The notes below the pieces were generated by a model. That model saw nothing but the letters and a program-made list of their open reading frames with translations, was not told the origin of the DNA and made no database searches. From NCBI GenBank assembly GCA_045660385.1, contig JAZRDT010000135.1, forward strand, positions 1 through 36,840: DNA of 36,840 nt, in the 5' to 3' direction. This document shows, in pieces, positions 8,292-15,391 of the stretch. The position numbers and the translations under genes were made by a program. Position 1 is the stretch's first letter. Every line of letters begins with the position of its first letter. This stretch comes from UBA1189 sp045660385 (lineage in GTDB: Bacteria; Bacteroidota; Bacteroidia; Bacteroidales; Bacteroidaceae).

Positions 8292-10397
8292 ATGAATTGG
8301 CAAAACACTAAACACACGCTACTTATGGCAACAACAGTCATGGCGGGGGCTCTGTGCTCTTGCTCAGACAAACTAGAAGCCGGATTCATCGGCAAGAACG
8401 AGATCAAGATTGAGGGTGAGCGCATGACTCCCGAAGCTCTGTGGGCTATGGGACGCATTGGCGGCATGAGCGTATCGCCGGACAATAAAACCATTGCCTA
8501 CGGTGTATCGTACTACAGCGTACCCGAGAACAAGAGCCACCGCGTCATCTACACCATGGATGCCAAGGGCAAGCACCAGCGTATGCTCACCACCACAACA
8601 GCCAATGAGGGCGATGCAGTATGGATCAAAGGCGGTACGAAGCTCGCCTTCCTAAGCAATGCCAGCGGTAGTAACCAATTGTGGGAGATGAACCCCGACG
8701 GTAGCGACCGACGCCAGCTCACACATACCGAGAAGAGACTCGAGGGATTCAGCTTCTCGCCCGACGAGACGAAGGTACTCCTCGTGATGACCGTACAGAA
8801 TGGCCCATCAACCGTAGACAAGCACCCCGACCTGCCCCTCACCACGGGCCGTGTCATCAACGACCTCATGTATAAGCATTGGGACGAATGGGTAGACGAA
8901 ATACCCCACCCCTTCCTCGCCGACTTTGACGGCAATGAGGTGACCAATCCTCGTGATATCCTCGAGGGAGAGCTCTACGAGTCGCCCATGCGCCCCTTCG
9001 GCGGAATGGAGCAATTCGCATGGAGCCCCGGCGGCAAGTCCATCGCCTACACCTGCCGCAAGAAGGCGGGCGTAGAATATACGAAGAGCACCGATAGCGA
9101 CATCTACCTTTATAATATAGAGACGGGCGACACAAAAAACATATGCAAAGCTGACGACACCGACAAGAACATGGGTTACGACACCAATCCGCAGTTCTCG
9201 CCCGATGGCTCGATGATTGCTTGGCAGAGCATGGAGCGCGATGGCTACGAGAGCGACTGGAATCGACTCTACGTGATGGACCTTGCTACGGGTGAGAAGC
9301 GCTTCCTCAGCCGCGCCTTCGACAGCAATGTGGACGAGTTCGTATGGAAGCCCGACGGCCGCGGATTCTACTTCACTGGCGTATGGTTCGGTACCACCAT
9401 GATCTATAGCCTCGACATGGAGGGTCGCTACCAGGCCCTCACCTCAGGCCAGTACGACTTTGGCGGCATCACCCTCATGGGCGACCAAATCCTCTGCAAG
9501 CGCCACTCTATGGAGGAGGCCGACGAAATCTATGCCTTCAACCCCGCCAAGGGAGACAAGCTCACCCAGCTCACTACCGAAAACAAGCATATCTACGACC
9601 AGATAGAGCGCGGCAAGGTAGAGCCCCGATGGGTGAAGACCACTGACGATAAGGATATGCTCGTATGGGTCATCTATCCTCCTCACTTCGACAAGAACAA
9701 GAAGTATCCCACACTGCTCTTCTGCGAGGGCGGTCCTCAGAGTCCTGTAAGCCAGTTCTGGAGTTACCGCTGGAACTTCCAAATTATGGCAGCCAACGAC
9801 TACATCATCGTTGCCCCCAACCGTCGTGGCCTCCCCGGTTTCGGCCTCGAGTGGAACGAAGCCATCAGTGGAGACTACGGTGGCCAGTGCATGAAGGACT
9901 ACCTTACCGCCATTGACGATATGGCCAAGGAGCCCTACGTAGATGCCGACCGACTCGGCTGCGTAGGCGCCTCATTTGGAGGTTTTTCAGTCTATTGGTT
10001 GGCCGGTCATCACGACAAGCGCTTCAAGGCCTTCATCTCTCACTCTGGCATCTTCAATCTCGAGCAACAATACCTCGAGACCGAGGAGTCATGGTTTGCC
10101 AACTGGGACCTCGGCGGCGCATATTGGGAAAAGAACAAGATGACCGAGCACACCTATAGCAACTCGCCTCACCTCTTCGTAGACAAATGGGATACTCCCA
10201 TCCTCTGCATCCATGGCGAGAAGGACTTCCGCATCCTCGCCTCGCAGGGCATGGCCGCCTTCAATGCCGCCATCCTACGTGGTGTGCCCGCACAACTTCT
10301 CGTATACCCCGACGAGAACCACTGGATACTGCGTCCGCAGAATGGTATACTGTGGCAGCGCACCTATTTCGAGTGGTTGGACAAGTGGTTGAAGTAA
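8292..10397 (+). CDS. S9 family serine peptidase, dipeptidyl-peptidase 5 type, exported
   Basis: The 701-residue product starts with a hydrophobic signal (residues 8-22) ending in ALCSCSD, a probable lipobox. Residues about 45-430 form a WD40-like TolB/PD40 beta-propeller with repeats such as SPDNKTIAY, SPDETKVLL, SPGGKSIAY and SPDGSMIAW. The alpha/beta hydrolase domain follows, with the nucleophile S561 in GASFGG, D645 in HGEKDF and H677 in DENHW. The family includes Porphyromonas DPP5, which releases dipeptides from peptides in the periplasm for amino-acid uptake. The gene is monocistronic, divergent from ileS and followed by a hairpin terminator. The exact substrate preference is not readable from sequence. 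Confidence 0.9.
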   Translation: MNWQNTKHTLLMATTVMAGALCSCSDKLEAGFIGKNEIKIEGERMTPEALWAMGRIGGMSVSPDNKTIAYGVSYYSVPENKSHRVIYTMDAKGKHQRMLTTTTANEGDAVWIKGGTKLAFLSNASGSNQLWEMNPDGSDRRQLTHTEKRLEGFSFSPDETKVLLVMTVQNGPSTVDKHPDLPLTTGRVINDLMYKHWDEWVDEIPHPFLADFDGNEVTNPRDILEGELYESPMRPFGGMEQFAWSPGGKSIAYTCRKKAGVEYTKSTDSDIYLYNIETGDTKNICKADDTDKNMGYDTNPQFSPDGSMIAWQSMERDGYESDWNRLYVMDLATGEKRFLSRAFDSNVDEFVWKPDGRGFYFTGVWFGTTMIYSLDMEGRYQALTSGQYDFGGITLMGDQILCKRHSMEEADEIYAFNPAKGDKLTQLTTENKHIYDQIERGKVEPRWVKTTDDKDMLVWVIYPPHFDKNKKYPTLLFCEGGPQSPVSQFWSYRWNFQIMAANDYIIVAPNRRGLPGFGLEWNEAISGDYGGQCMKDYLTAIDDMAKEPYVDADRLGCVGASFGGFSVYWLAGHHDKRFKAFISHSGIFNLEQQYLETEESWFANWDLGGAYWEKNKMTEHTYSNSPHLFVDKWDTPILCIHGEKDFRILASQGMAAFNAAILRGVPAQLLVYPDENHWILRPQNGILWQRTYFEWLDKWLK

Positions 10398-10420
10398 GTT
10401 AAAAGAAAGCTAAGATAGAA

Positions 10421-10453
10421 GAGGGAGAGTACGCATATCTGCTACTCTCCCTC
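10421..10453 (+). terminator. Terminator of the S9 peptidase gene
   Basis: GAGGGAGAGTA pairs perfectly with TACTCTCCCTC across an 11-base loop, followed by a short pyrimidine-rich tail (TCTCATT). It sits 24 bases after the stop codon. Confidence 0.65.
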
Positions 10454-10642
10454 TCTCATTAACAAACTATCACGCAATGATTACATACACTTGCTGCGAC
10501 ATGGAAGATTGTAAAGGTCACACTCGGAAGACCCACGTTCTCATCAACGAGCGTTAGATTCGTTCACATCTCGCCATGCATTCTGACACATTTGGCACCG
10601 ATTATTTACGTTCAGCTACAAAGAGGTATATTAAACTGCATA

Positions 10643-11048
10643 CAAAAAAAGATCCTTACCACAGTCAATTGGGTAAGGATCTCATCCATTATAAGAAAGT
10701 CGTGCCGGATTGATGCGATGAAACTCCGAGAAATAGGATTTGAGTGCTCGCCCCCTTTGTAATCCACCGACTCAAGGTTACCCCTTTCAGGGCGTGGCCC
10801 GCCATTGGAAGTCGAAGCTGTCCTCGGTTTTCAGATATAATTGATGAGTTTCCCAGTCTAAACCGACACGACTATATTTATTAACGCTAACGTGACCTTA
10901 ACGTGAGCCTCACCTATAACGTGGATCTAAAACCTTATCTGTAAGCAGGTTCTCGTCTTCGCCATCGTTTTCGTTATTTTTTCTACTTCAAAGAACGCTA
11001 TTCGGAAGGTTTTTGTTCATCCTTCATGGGATGATTCCCTCTTATTTT
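10643..11048 (-). ncRNA. ssrS: Structured RNA downstream of rplT, probable 6S RNA (Bacteroidales-1 type)
   Basis: This region lacks a credible long coding frame but has the parts of an independent minus-strand RNA gene: a TATATTTG promoter box at 11062-11055 and a terminator at 10682-10643. Its core, 10873-10698, is closed by an 11-pair helix (AGTCGTGTCGG with CCGGCACGACT) and continues with GAAACT/AGTTTC and CCGAG/CTCGG pairing around a large bubble. That gives about 176 bases, the usual size of 6S RNA. G-U pairs in two helices fold only on the minus strand. From memory, the Bacteroidales-1 RNA motif, later proposed to be 6S RNA, typically lies downstream of the L20 gene, as here. 6S RNA binds RNA polymerase holoenzyme by mimicking an open promoter. 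The 5' part (11048-10874) may be a leader removed by processing; the identity is inferred. Confidence 0.6.
10650..10682 (-). terminator. Terminator of the 6S-like RNA
   Basis: On the minus strand AGATCCTTACC pairs with GGTAAGGATCT (11 perfect pairs), followed directly by a run of seven T (10649-10643). Confidence 0.85.
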
Positions 11049-11054
11049 CTTTTG

Positions 11055-11062
11055 CAAATATA
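11055..11062 (-). promoter_or_regulatory. -7 box of the 6S-like RNA gene
   Basis: The minus strand reads TATATTTG, an exact TAnnTTTG, just after the rplT terminator. No exact TTTG is found at -33; a T-rich stretch occupies that position. Confidence 0.55.
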
Positions 11063-11079
11063 GGAACTTTTTTCCATAA

Positions 11080-11105
11080 AAAAAAGAGGCCGGAGCCTCT
11101 TTTTT
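11080..11105. terminator. Intrinsic terminator after rplT
   Basis: AAAAAAGAGGC, CGGA, GCCTCTTTTTT: a symmetrical hairpin with T-runs in both directions. It ends the infC-rpmI-rplT transcript before the downstream RNA gene. Confidence 0.85.
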
Positions 11106-11167
11106 CTTTATCATGTTAAATAACACCTATACGTAAGAATGTCATTTAATCTGCATGAGCCACTCAA

Positions 11168-11518
11168 TTAAGCAGCCTTAGCCTTAGCTACGATAGCCTT
11201 GAAAGCCTCAGGATGATTCATTGCGAGGTCAGCGAGAACCTTACGGTTAATCTCGATACCAGCCTTGTGCAATGCACCCATCAGTTGAGAATAAGACATA
11301 CCCTCGAGGCGAGCGGCAGCATTGATACGCTGAATCCACAATGCACGGAAGTTGCGCTTCTTATTCTTACGGTCGCGGTAAGCGTAAGTCAAACCCTTCT
11401 CCCAAGTATTCTTGGCAACGGTCCATACGTTCTTACGAGCACCGAAGTAACCTCTGGTTAAACCTAAAATTTTCTTTCTCTTTGCTCTTGAAGCAACATG
11501 ATTTACTGATCTTGGCAT
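11168..11518 (-). CDS. rplT: 50S ribosomal protein L20
   Basis: The 116-residue basic protein begins MPRSVNHVASRAKRKKIL and carries the conserved L20 blocks RNKKRNFRALWIQRINAAAR and SYSQLMGALHKAGIEINRKVLADLA. L20 binds 23S rRNA early in large-subunit assembly and often represses its own operon. It is last in infC-rpmI-rplT, 101 bases after rpmI, and is followed by a strong hairpin terminator. Confidence 0.98.
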   Translation of the reverse strand: MPRSVNHVASRAKRKKILGLTRGYFGARKNVWTVAKNTWEKGLTYAYRDRKNKKRNFRALWIQRINAAARLEGMSYSQLMGALHKAGIEINRKVLADLAMNHPEAFKAIVAKAKAA

Positions 11519-11619
11519 AGTTTTGTTCTGTTTTTAGATGTTAGCGCTGTGTTCTACAGTCTTTAGATGCTAACCATCCGATTAATAATTTTTAGATAAT
11601 ACTCGCTTAACTTTTAAGA

Positions 11620-11817
11620 TTACTTCATTGCAAGAAGTTCCTTAACCTGGTTCACGTTAGCGCTGTGTACGAGTGTGAAGTGGTCGAGGTTGCGCTTCTG
11701 CTTCTTAGTCTTCTTTGTCAAGATGTGACTGTGATAAGCGTGTTTTCTCTTGATTTTACCTGTTCCGGTAAGAGCGAATCTTTTTTTTGAACCGGAGTTA
11801 GTCTTAACTTTTGGCAT
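11620..11817 (-). CDS. rpmI: 50S ribosomal protein L35
   Basis: The 65-residue basic protein starts MPKVKTNSGSKKRFALTGTGKIKRKHA and has the typical L35 ending. It is a small late-assembling component of the large subunit. It lies between infC (93-base gap containing a hairpin) and rplT, the universal order. Confidence 0.97.
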   Translation of the reverse strand: MPKVKTNSGSKKRFALTGTGKIKRKHAYHSHILTKKTKKQKRNLDHFTLVHSANVNQVKELLAMK

Positions 11818-11850
11818 GTTTGTTAATTGTTAATTAATTATTAATATATA

Positions 11851-11880
11851 AACGGTGCGTACTATACCGGCGCAGCCGTT
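11851..11880. promoter_or_regulatory. Hairpin in the infC-rpmI spacer
   Basis: AACGG-TGCG pairs with CGCA-(G)-CCGTT, nine pairs with one bulged base and an 11-base loop. A T-run follows on the plus strand only, where no gene ends, so in the operon direction it is not a normal terminator. In other bacteria this operon is controlled by L20 binding near rpmI; a comparable role here is conjecture. Confidence 0.45.
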
Positions 11881-11910
11881 TTTTTCTATTTGACAAGTTT
11901 TACCCAACTT

Positions 11911-12489
11911 TTAATTCTCAGCCTTAGGAGCTACGGGCTTTTCAGCCTTCTCCTTCTTAGGAGCACCAGCCTTCTTCGGTGAAATGAAGATGGTCATGCG
12001 CTTTCCTTCGAGCACGGGCATCTGATCTACCTTACCATACTCCTCCAAATCGTTAGCAAAACGGAGCAATAACACCTCGCCTTGTTCCTTGAAGAGGATT
12101 GAGCGACCCTTAAAGAAAACGTAAGCTTTTACCTTATCGCCATCCTTGAGGAACTCGATTGCGTGCTTGAGCTTGAAATTATAGTCGTGATCGTCAGTTT
12201 GGGGACCGAAACGGATTTCCTTTACTTCGACCTTAACTTGTTTGGCTTTGAGCTCTTTCTGTTTTTTCTTCAGCTGATACAGGAACTTTGAGTAATCAAT
12301 GATTCTGCAAACAGGCGGAACGGCGTTCGGTGAAATTTCCACTAAGTCGGCCTCGTTCTCCTCGGCTATTCTCAGTGCCTCGTGGATAGATACTACGGTA
12401 GGTTCAATGTTGTCACCGACAATACGGACTTCTTTGGCTCGTATCTGTTCATTGATACGGTGTTGGCCTTTTAGATTGTCTTTTTTCAT
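11911..12489 (-). CDS. infC: Translation initiation factor IF-3
   Basis: The 192-residue protein has the IF-3 N-terminal domain (HRINEQIRAKEVRIVGDN), the lysine-rich linker (KKKQKELKAKQVKVEVKE) and the C-terminal domain beginning IRFGPQTDDHDYNFKLKHA. IF-3 binds the 30S subunit and enforces start-codon selection. It starts with ATG, whereas enterobacterial infC uses AUU for autoregulation. A lysine/alanine/proline-rich tail of about 20 residues extends beyond the core. The operon has a strong promoter and a leader of about 105 bases with two hairpins. Confidence 0.97.
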   Translation of the reverse strand: MKKDNLKGQHRINEQIRAKEVRIVGDNIEPTVVSIHEALRIAEENEADLVEISPNAVPPVCRIIDYSKFLYQLKKKQKELKAKQVKVEVKEIRFGPQTDDHDYNFKLKHAIEFLKDGDKVKAYVFFKGRSILFKEQGEVLLLRFANDLEEYGKVDQMPVLEGKRMTIFISPKKAGAPKKEKAEKPVAPKAEN

Positions 12490-12565
12490 TCAGATGAATT
12501 TGTTTGTTCTGCTGTCTTTTAAATGGTTTTTAATTCAAAAAGTTTCTGTACCTAACATCGGAAAC

Positions 12566-12599
12566 GGCAACTTTGCCGCCCACATTGTTAAATGCGGGC
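12566..12599 (-). promoter_or_regulatory. Two leader hairpins ahead of infC
   Basis: On the minus strand GCCCGCA pairs with TGTGGGC, followed at once by GGCAA-AG-TTGCC. Both lie at the very start of the infC transcript predicted from the promoter at 12601-12632. They may stabilise the leader or take part in L20/IF-3 feedback; nothing proves either. Confidence 0.45.
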
Positions 12600-12600
12600 G

Positions 12601-12632
12601 CAAAATTAGTGCAAATCAAGCGAAAAAGCAAA
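12601..12632 (-). promoter_or_regulatory. infC-rpmI-rplT promoter
   Basis: Minus strand: TTTG (12632-12629), 20 bases, TAATTTTG (12608-12601). Perfect consensus, with spacer and upstream flank nearly the same as for ileS. Confidence 0.82.
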
Positions 12633-12667
12633 TTTATTTGTATTTTTCTGCTAGACCTTGGCAAAAG

Positions 12668-14611
12668 TTACCATTTATTAATCATGTTGTTAACTTCGTC
12701 TTCGATTTTCTTTCCGAATTCGTCAATCTTCAGGGTTCCCTCGTTGATACCGCCTTGCTTACGTACGGTAACAGCGCCCTCAGCCATTTCCTTTTCACCT
12801 ACGATGAGCATGTAAGGAATGTGCTTCATCTCGTTATCGCGGATCTTACGGGTAATCTTCTCATTGCGATCATCGATGATGCAACGTACATCGTACTTCT
12901 CGAGTTCCTTTTTCACCTGCTCAGCATAGTCGTTGAACTTCTCTGAGATAGGAAGGATAGCCACCTGGTCGGGAGTGAGCCACAAGGGGAACTTACCACC
13001 AGTATGCTCAATGAGTACGGCTACGAAACGCTCCATAGAGCCGAAGGGTGCACGGTGAATCATCACGGGCTGGTACTTCTGGTTATCTGAACCGGTATAC
13101 TCAAGGTTAAAACGCTCAGGCAGGTTGTAGTCAACTTGGATAGTACCCAACTGCCAACGACGACCGATAGCATCCTTCACCATGAAGTCGAGCTTAGGAC
13201 CATAGAATGCGGCCTCGCCAGTCTCTACACGAGCGTTCAAGCCCTTTTCCTGACAAGCCTCTACGATAGCCTGCTCTGCACGTTGCCAGTTCTCGTCTGT
13301 ACCTACATACTTAGTTGTATTGTTGGGGTCGCGCAATGAAATCTGCGCTTCATAGTTTTCGAAGTTGAGAGCCTTAAAGATGATTTCAATGATATCCATT
13401 ACACGGGTAAACTCCTCCTTCACCTGGTCGGGACGACAGAAGATATGCGCATCGTCCTGTGTAAAACTACGAACGCGAGTCAAACCATGCAACTCACCAC
13501 TCTGCTCGTAACGGTATACAGTACCGAACTCTGCAAGACGGATAGGAAGATCCTTGTATGAACGGGGCTGATGCTTGTATATCATACAGTGGTGGGGGCA
13601 GTTCATAGGCTTCAGCAAGTATACCTCACCCTCCTCAGGAGTGGTGATAGGCTGGAAGCTGTCCTTACCATAGTGATCCCAGTGACCAGATGTAATGTAA
13701 AGGTTCTTGTTACCAATGTGGGGAGTCATCACCTGCTGGTAGCCAAAACGCTTCTGGATACGCTTCAAGAAATCCTCGAGACGCAAACGCAGAGCTGTAC
13801 CGCGGGGCAACCACATGGGCAAGCCCTTACCTACGGTCTCAGAGAACATAAAAAGTTCAAGTTCCTTACCGATCTTACGGTGGTCGCGCTTCTTAGCCTC
13901 TTCCATCATAGCGAGATACTCATCGAGCATCTTCTTCTTGGGGAAGCTTACACCATAAATACGGGTCATCATCTTACGTTTCTCGTCACCACGCCAGTAG
14001 GCACCAGCTACAGAAGTCAGCTTGATAGCCTTGATGGGTGCTGTAGTCATCAAGTGCGGGCCACGGCACAGATCAGTGAAGGCACCCTGAGTATAGGTGG
14101 TGATGGTACCATCCTCAAGTTCAGAGATAAGTTCACACTTATAGGTCTCGCCACGCTCCGAGAACATCTTCAGCACTTCGTCCTTAGAAATCTCGTTACG
14201 CACCACGCTCTCGTTCTTAGCCACAAGCTCGGCCATCTTCTTCTCAATATTTGCGAGGTCACCCTCTTTGATTGTCACGCCTTCACCCGGATCCACATCA
14301 TAATAGAAACCAGTCTCGATAGCGGGACCAATACCAAATTGAATATTCGGATAGAGCTCCTGTAAAGCCTCAGCCAGAAGGTGAGCACTTGTATGCCAGA
14401 AGGCATGCTTAGCCTCCGCATCGTCCCATTTGTGAAGACGGATAGAAGCATCCTCATTGATGGGGCGGTTAAGCTCCACGATTTCATCATTCACGCTACA
14501 TGCCAGCACGTCCTGTGCCAGACGAGCACTGATGCTTTCAGCTATCTGCAAGCCGGTAACGCCAGCTTCGTATTCTCTTACCGAACCATCAGGAAAAGTA
14601 ATTTTAATCAT
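12668..14611 (-). CDS. thrS: Threonyl-tRNA synthetase
   Basis: The 647-residue class II enzyme charges tRNA-Thr. Domains in order: TGS (residues 1-62), the editing domain with HTSAHLLAEAL (about 74-84), the catalytic core with the zinc ligand C338 in MNCPHH and the RVRSFTQDDAHIF motif, then the anticodon-binding domain (PLWLTPDQVAILPIS onward). The length is normal. It has its own promoter 95 bases upstream of the ATG and is followed by infC, which has a separate promoter. Confidence 0.98.
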   Translation of the reverse strand: MIKITFPDGSVREYEAGVTGLQIAESISARLAQDVLACSVNDEIVELNRPINEDASIRLHKWDDAEAKHAFWHTSAHLLAEALQELYPNIQFGIGPAIETGFYYDVDPGEGVTIKEGDLANIEKKMAELVAKNESVVRNEISKDEVLKMFSERGETYKCELISELEDGTITTYTQGAFTDLCRGPHLMTTAPIKAIKLTSVAGAYWRGDEKRKMMTRIYGVSFPKKKMLDEYLAMMEEAKKRDHRKIGKELELFMFSETVGKGLPMWLPRGTALRLRLEDFLKRIQKRFGYQQVMTPHIGNKNLYITSGHWDHYGKDSFQPITTPEEGEVYLLKPMNCPHHCMIYKHQPRSYKDLPIRLAEFGTVYRYEQSGELHGLTRVRSFTQDDAHIFCRPDQVKEEFTRVMDIIEIIFKALNFENYEAQISLRDPNNTTKYVGTDENWQRAEQAIVEACQEKGLNARVETGEAAFYGPKLDFMVKDAIGRRWQLGTIQVDYNLPERFNLEYTGSDNQKYQPVMIHRAPFGSMERFVAVLIEHTGGKFPLWLTPDQVAILPISEKFNDYAEQVKKELEKYDVRCIIDDRNEKITRKIRDNEMKHIPYMLIVGEKEMAEGAVTVRKQGGINEGTLKIDEFGKKIEDEVNNMINKW

Positions 14612-14705
14612 TGTCGTATAATGTTTTTATTTTAGTCATCACTCTATTTCTTTATTATATATAGCCACAAATAAAAACATTTTGCAGCCAACATACAATT
14701 GGCTG

Positions 14706-14736
14706 CAAAATTAGCTAAATAATTCGATATGCGCAA
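14706..14736 (-). promoter_or_regulatory. thrS promoter
   Basis: Minus strand: TTG (14736-14734), 20 bases, TAATTTTG (14713-14706), beginning right after the stop of the upstream gene. Confidence 0.72.
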
Positions 14737-14738
14737 TT

Positions 14739-15365
14739 TTATAGCGCTATTTCATTCGCTTCGCGCTCTTCTACACGTTTTTCCAAGCGGCGCAAGCCAT
14801 TCTCAATGGCACGAATACCCTCCTTGGCCGACTCTTCCAGCTTATCGGCACGTCCTTCGAGGTAACGCTCCAACTTCTGACCATCCACTTCGGTACCCTC
14901 ATCGTTCATCACGGCACGCAAGAAAGCATTGCTCACATACATGCGGGTCAAGCGAGGCTTCTCCACATTATTGTTTATTATTATCACATAAGCGAAATCC
15001 TCTTCCATATTATTTATATACACGATACGGTCGCCCGTCTCAGTCAAGACAGAGTACCCTTCGGGGATCTCATCTAATACGTTGGCAAAGAAGCGACCAC
15101 GAACCGAACTTTTGCACAAATCCAGGTTCAAGGTCTCCACCTCTTCAATACCCATCATTACCAGCGTACCACGGATCAGCGAAGCGCGTTTACGGCCCTT
15201 AGCCACACCACTCTCCACGAGTTCGGTTAGCGTGCTATTCACATTGACCACTCTATATTCAGCCCCATCCTTCTGTTTATAGCGATTGATCAATCTGTCC
15301 ATTGAATCGGCTTTCGCCCATGCACACACAAACAAGAATACCAAAAGTGTTGTCAGTTTTCTCAT
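14739..15365 (-). CDS. Small exported protein, possibly DUF4252 family
   Basis: The 208-residue product begins MRKLTTLLVFLFVCAWAKADS, a cleavable signal peptide ending at about residue 20. The mature part is mixed alpha/beta, with a strand-rich stretch EDFAYVIIINNNVEKPRLTRMYV (about residues 120-142) and a highly charged C-terminal helix, probably coiled coil (about 165-205). The layout resembles DUF4252 proteins of Bacteroidetes, but the family match is from memory and uncertain. It follows the TPR gene by 26 bases and may share its transcript. No enzymatic motif is visible. Confidence 0.7.
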   Translation of the reverse strand: MRKLTTLLVFLFVCAWAKADSMDRLINRYKQKDGAEYRVVNVNSTLTELVESGVAKGRKRASLIRGTLVMMGIEEVETLNLDLCKSSVRGRFFANVLDEIPEGYSVLTETGDRIVYINNMEEDFAYVIIINNNVEKPRLTRMYVSNAFLRAVMNDEGTEVDGQKLERYLEGRADKLEESAKEGIRAIENGLRRLEKRVEEREANEIAL

Positions 15366-15391
15366 ATATCTACCATTTTATATATTATATA

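Noticed and set aside
10643..11048. tmRNA or RNase P RNA for the structured region after rplT
   Set aside because: No tRNA-like 3' end with CCA, no tag-encoding frame of the usual type and none of the conserved RNase P core sequences were seen. The fold and location fit a 6S-type RNA better.
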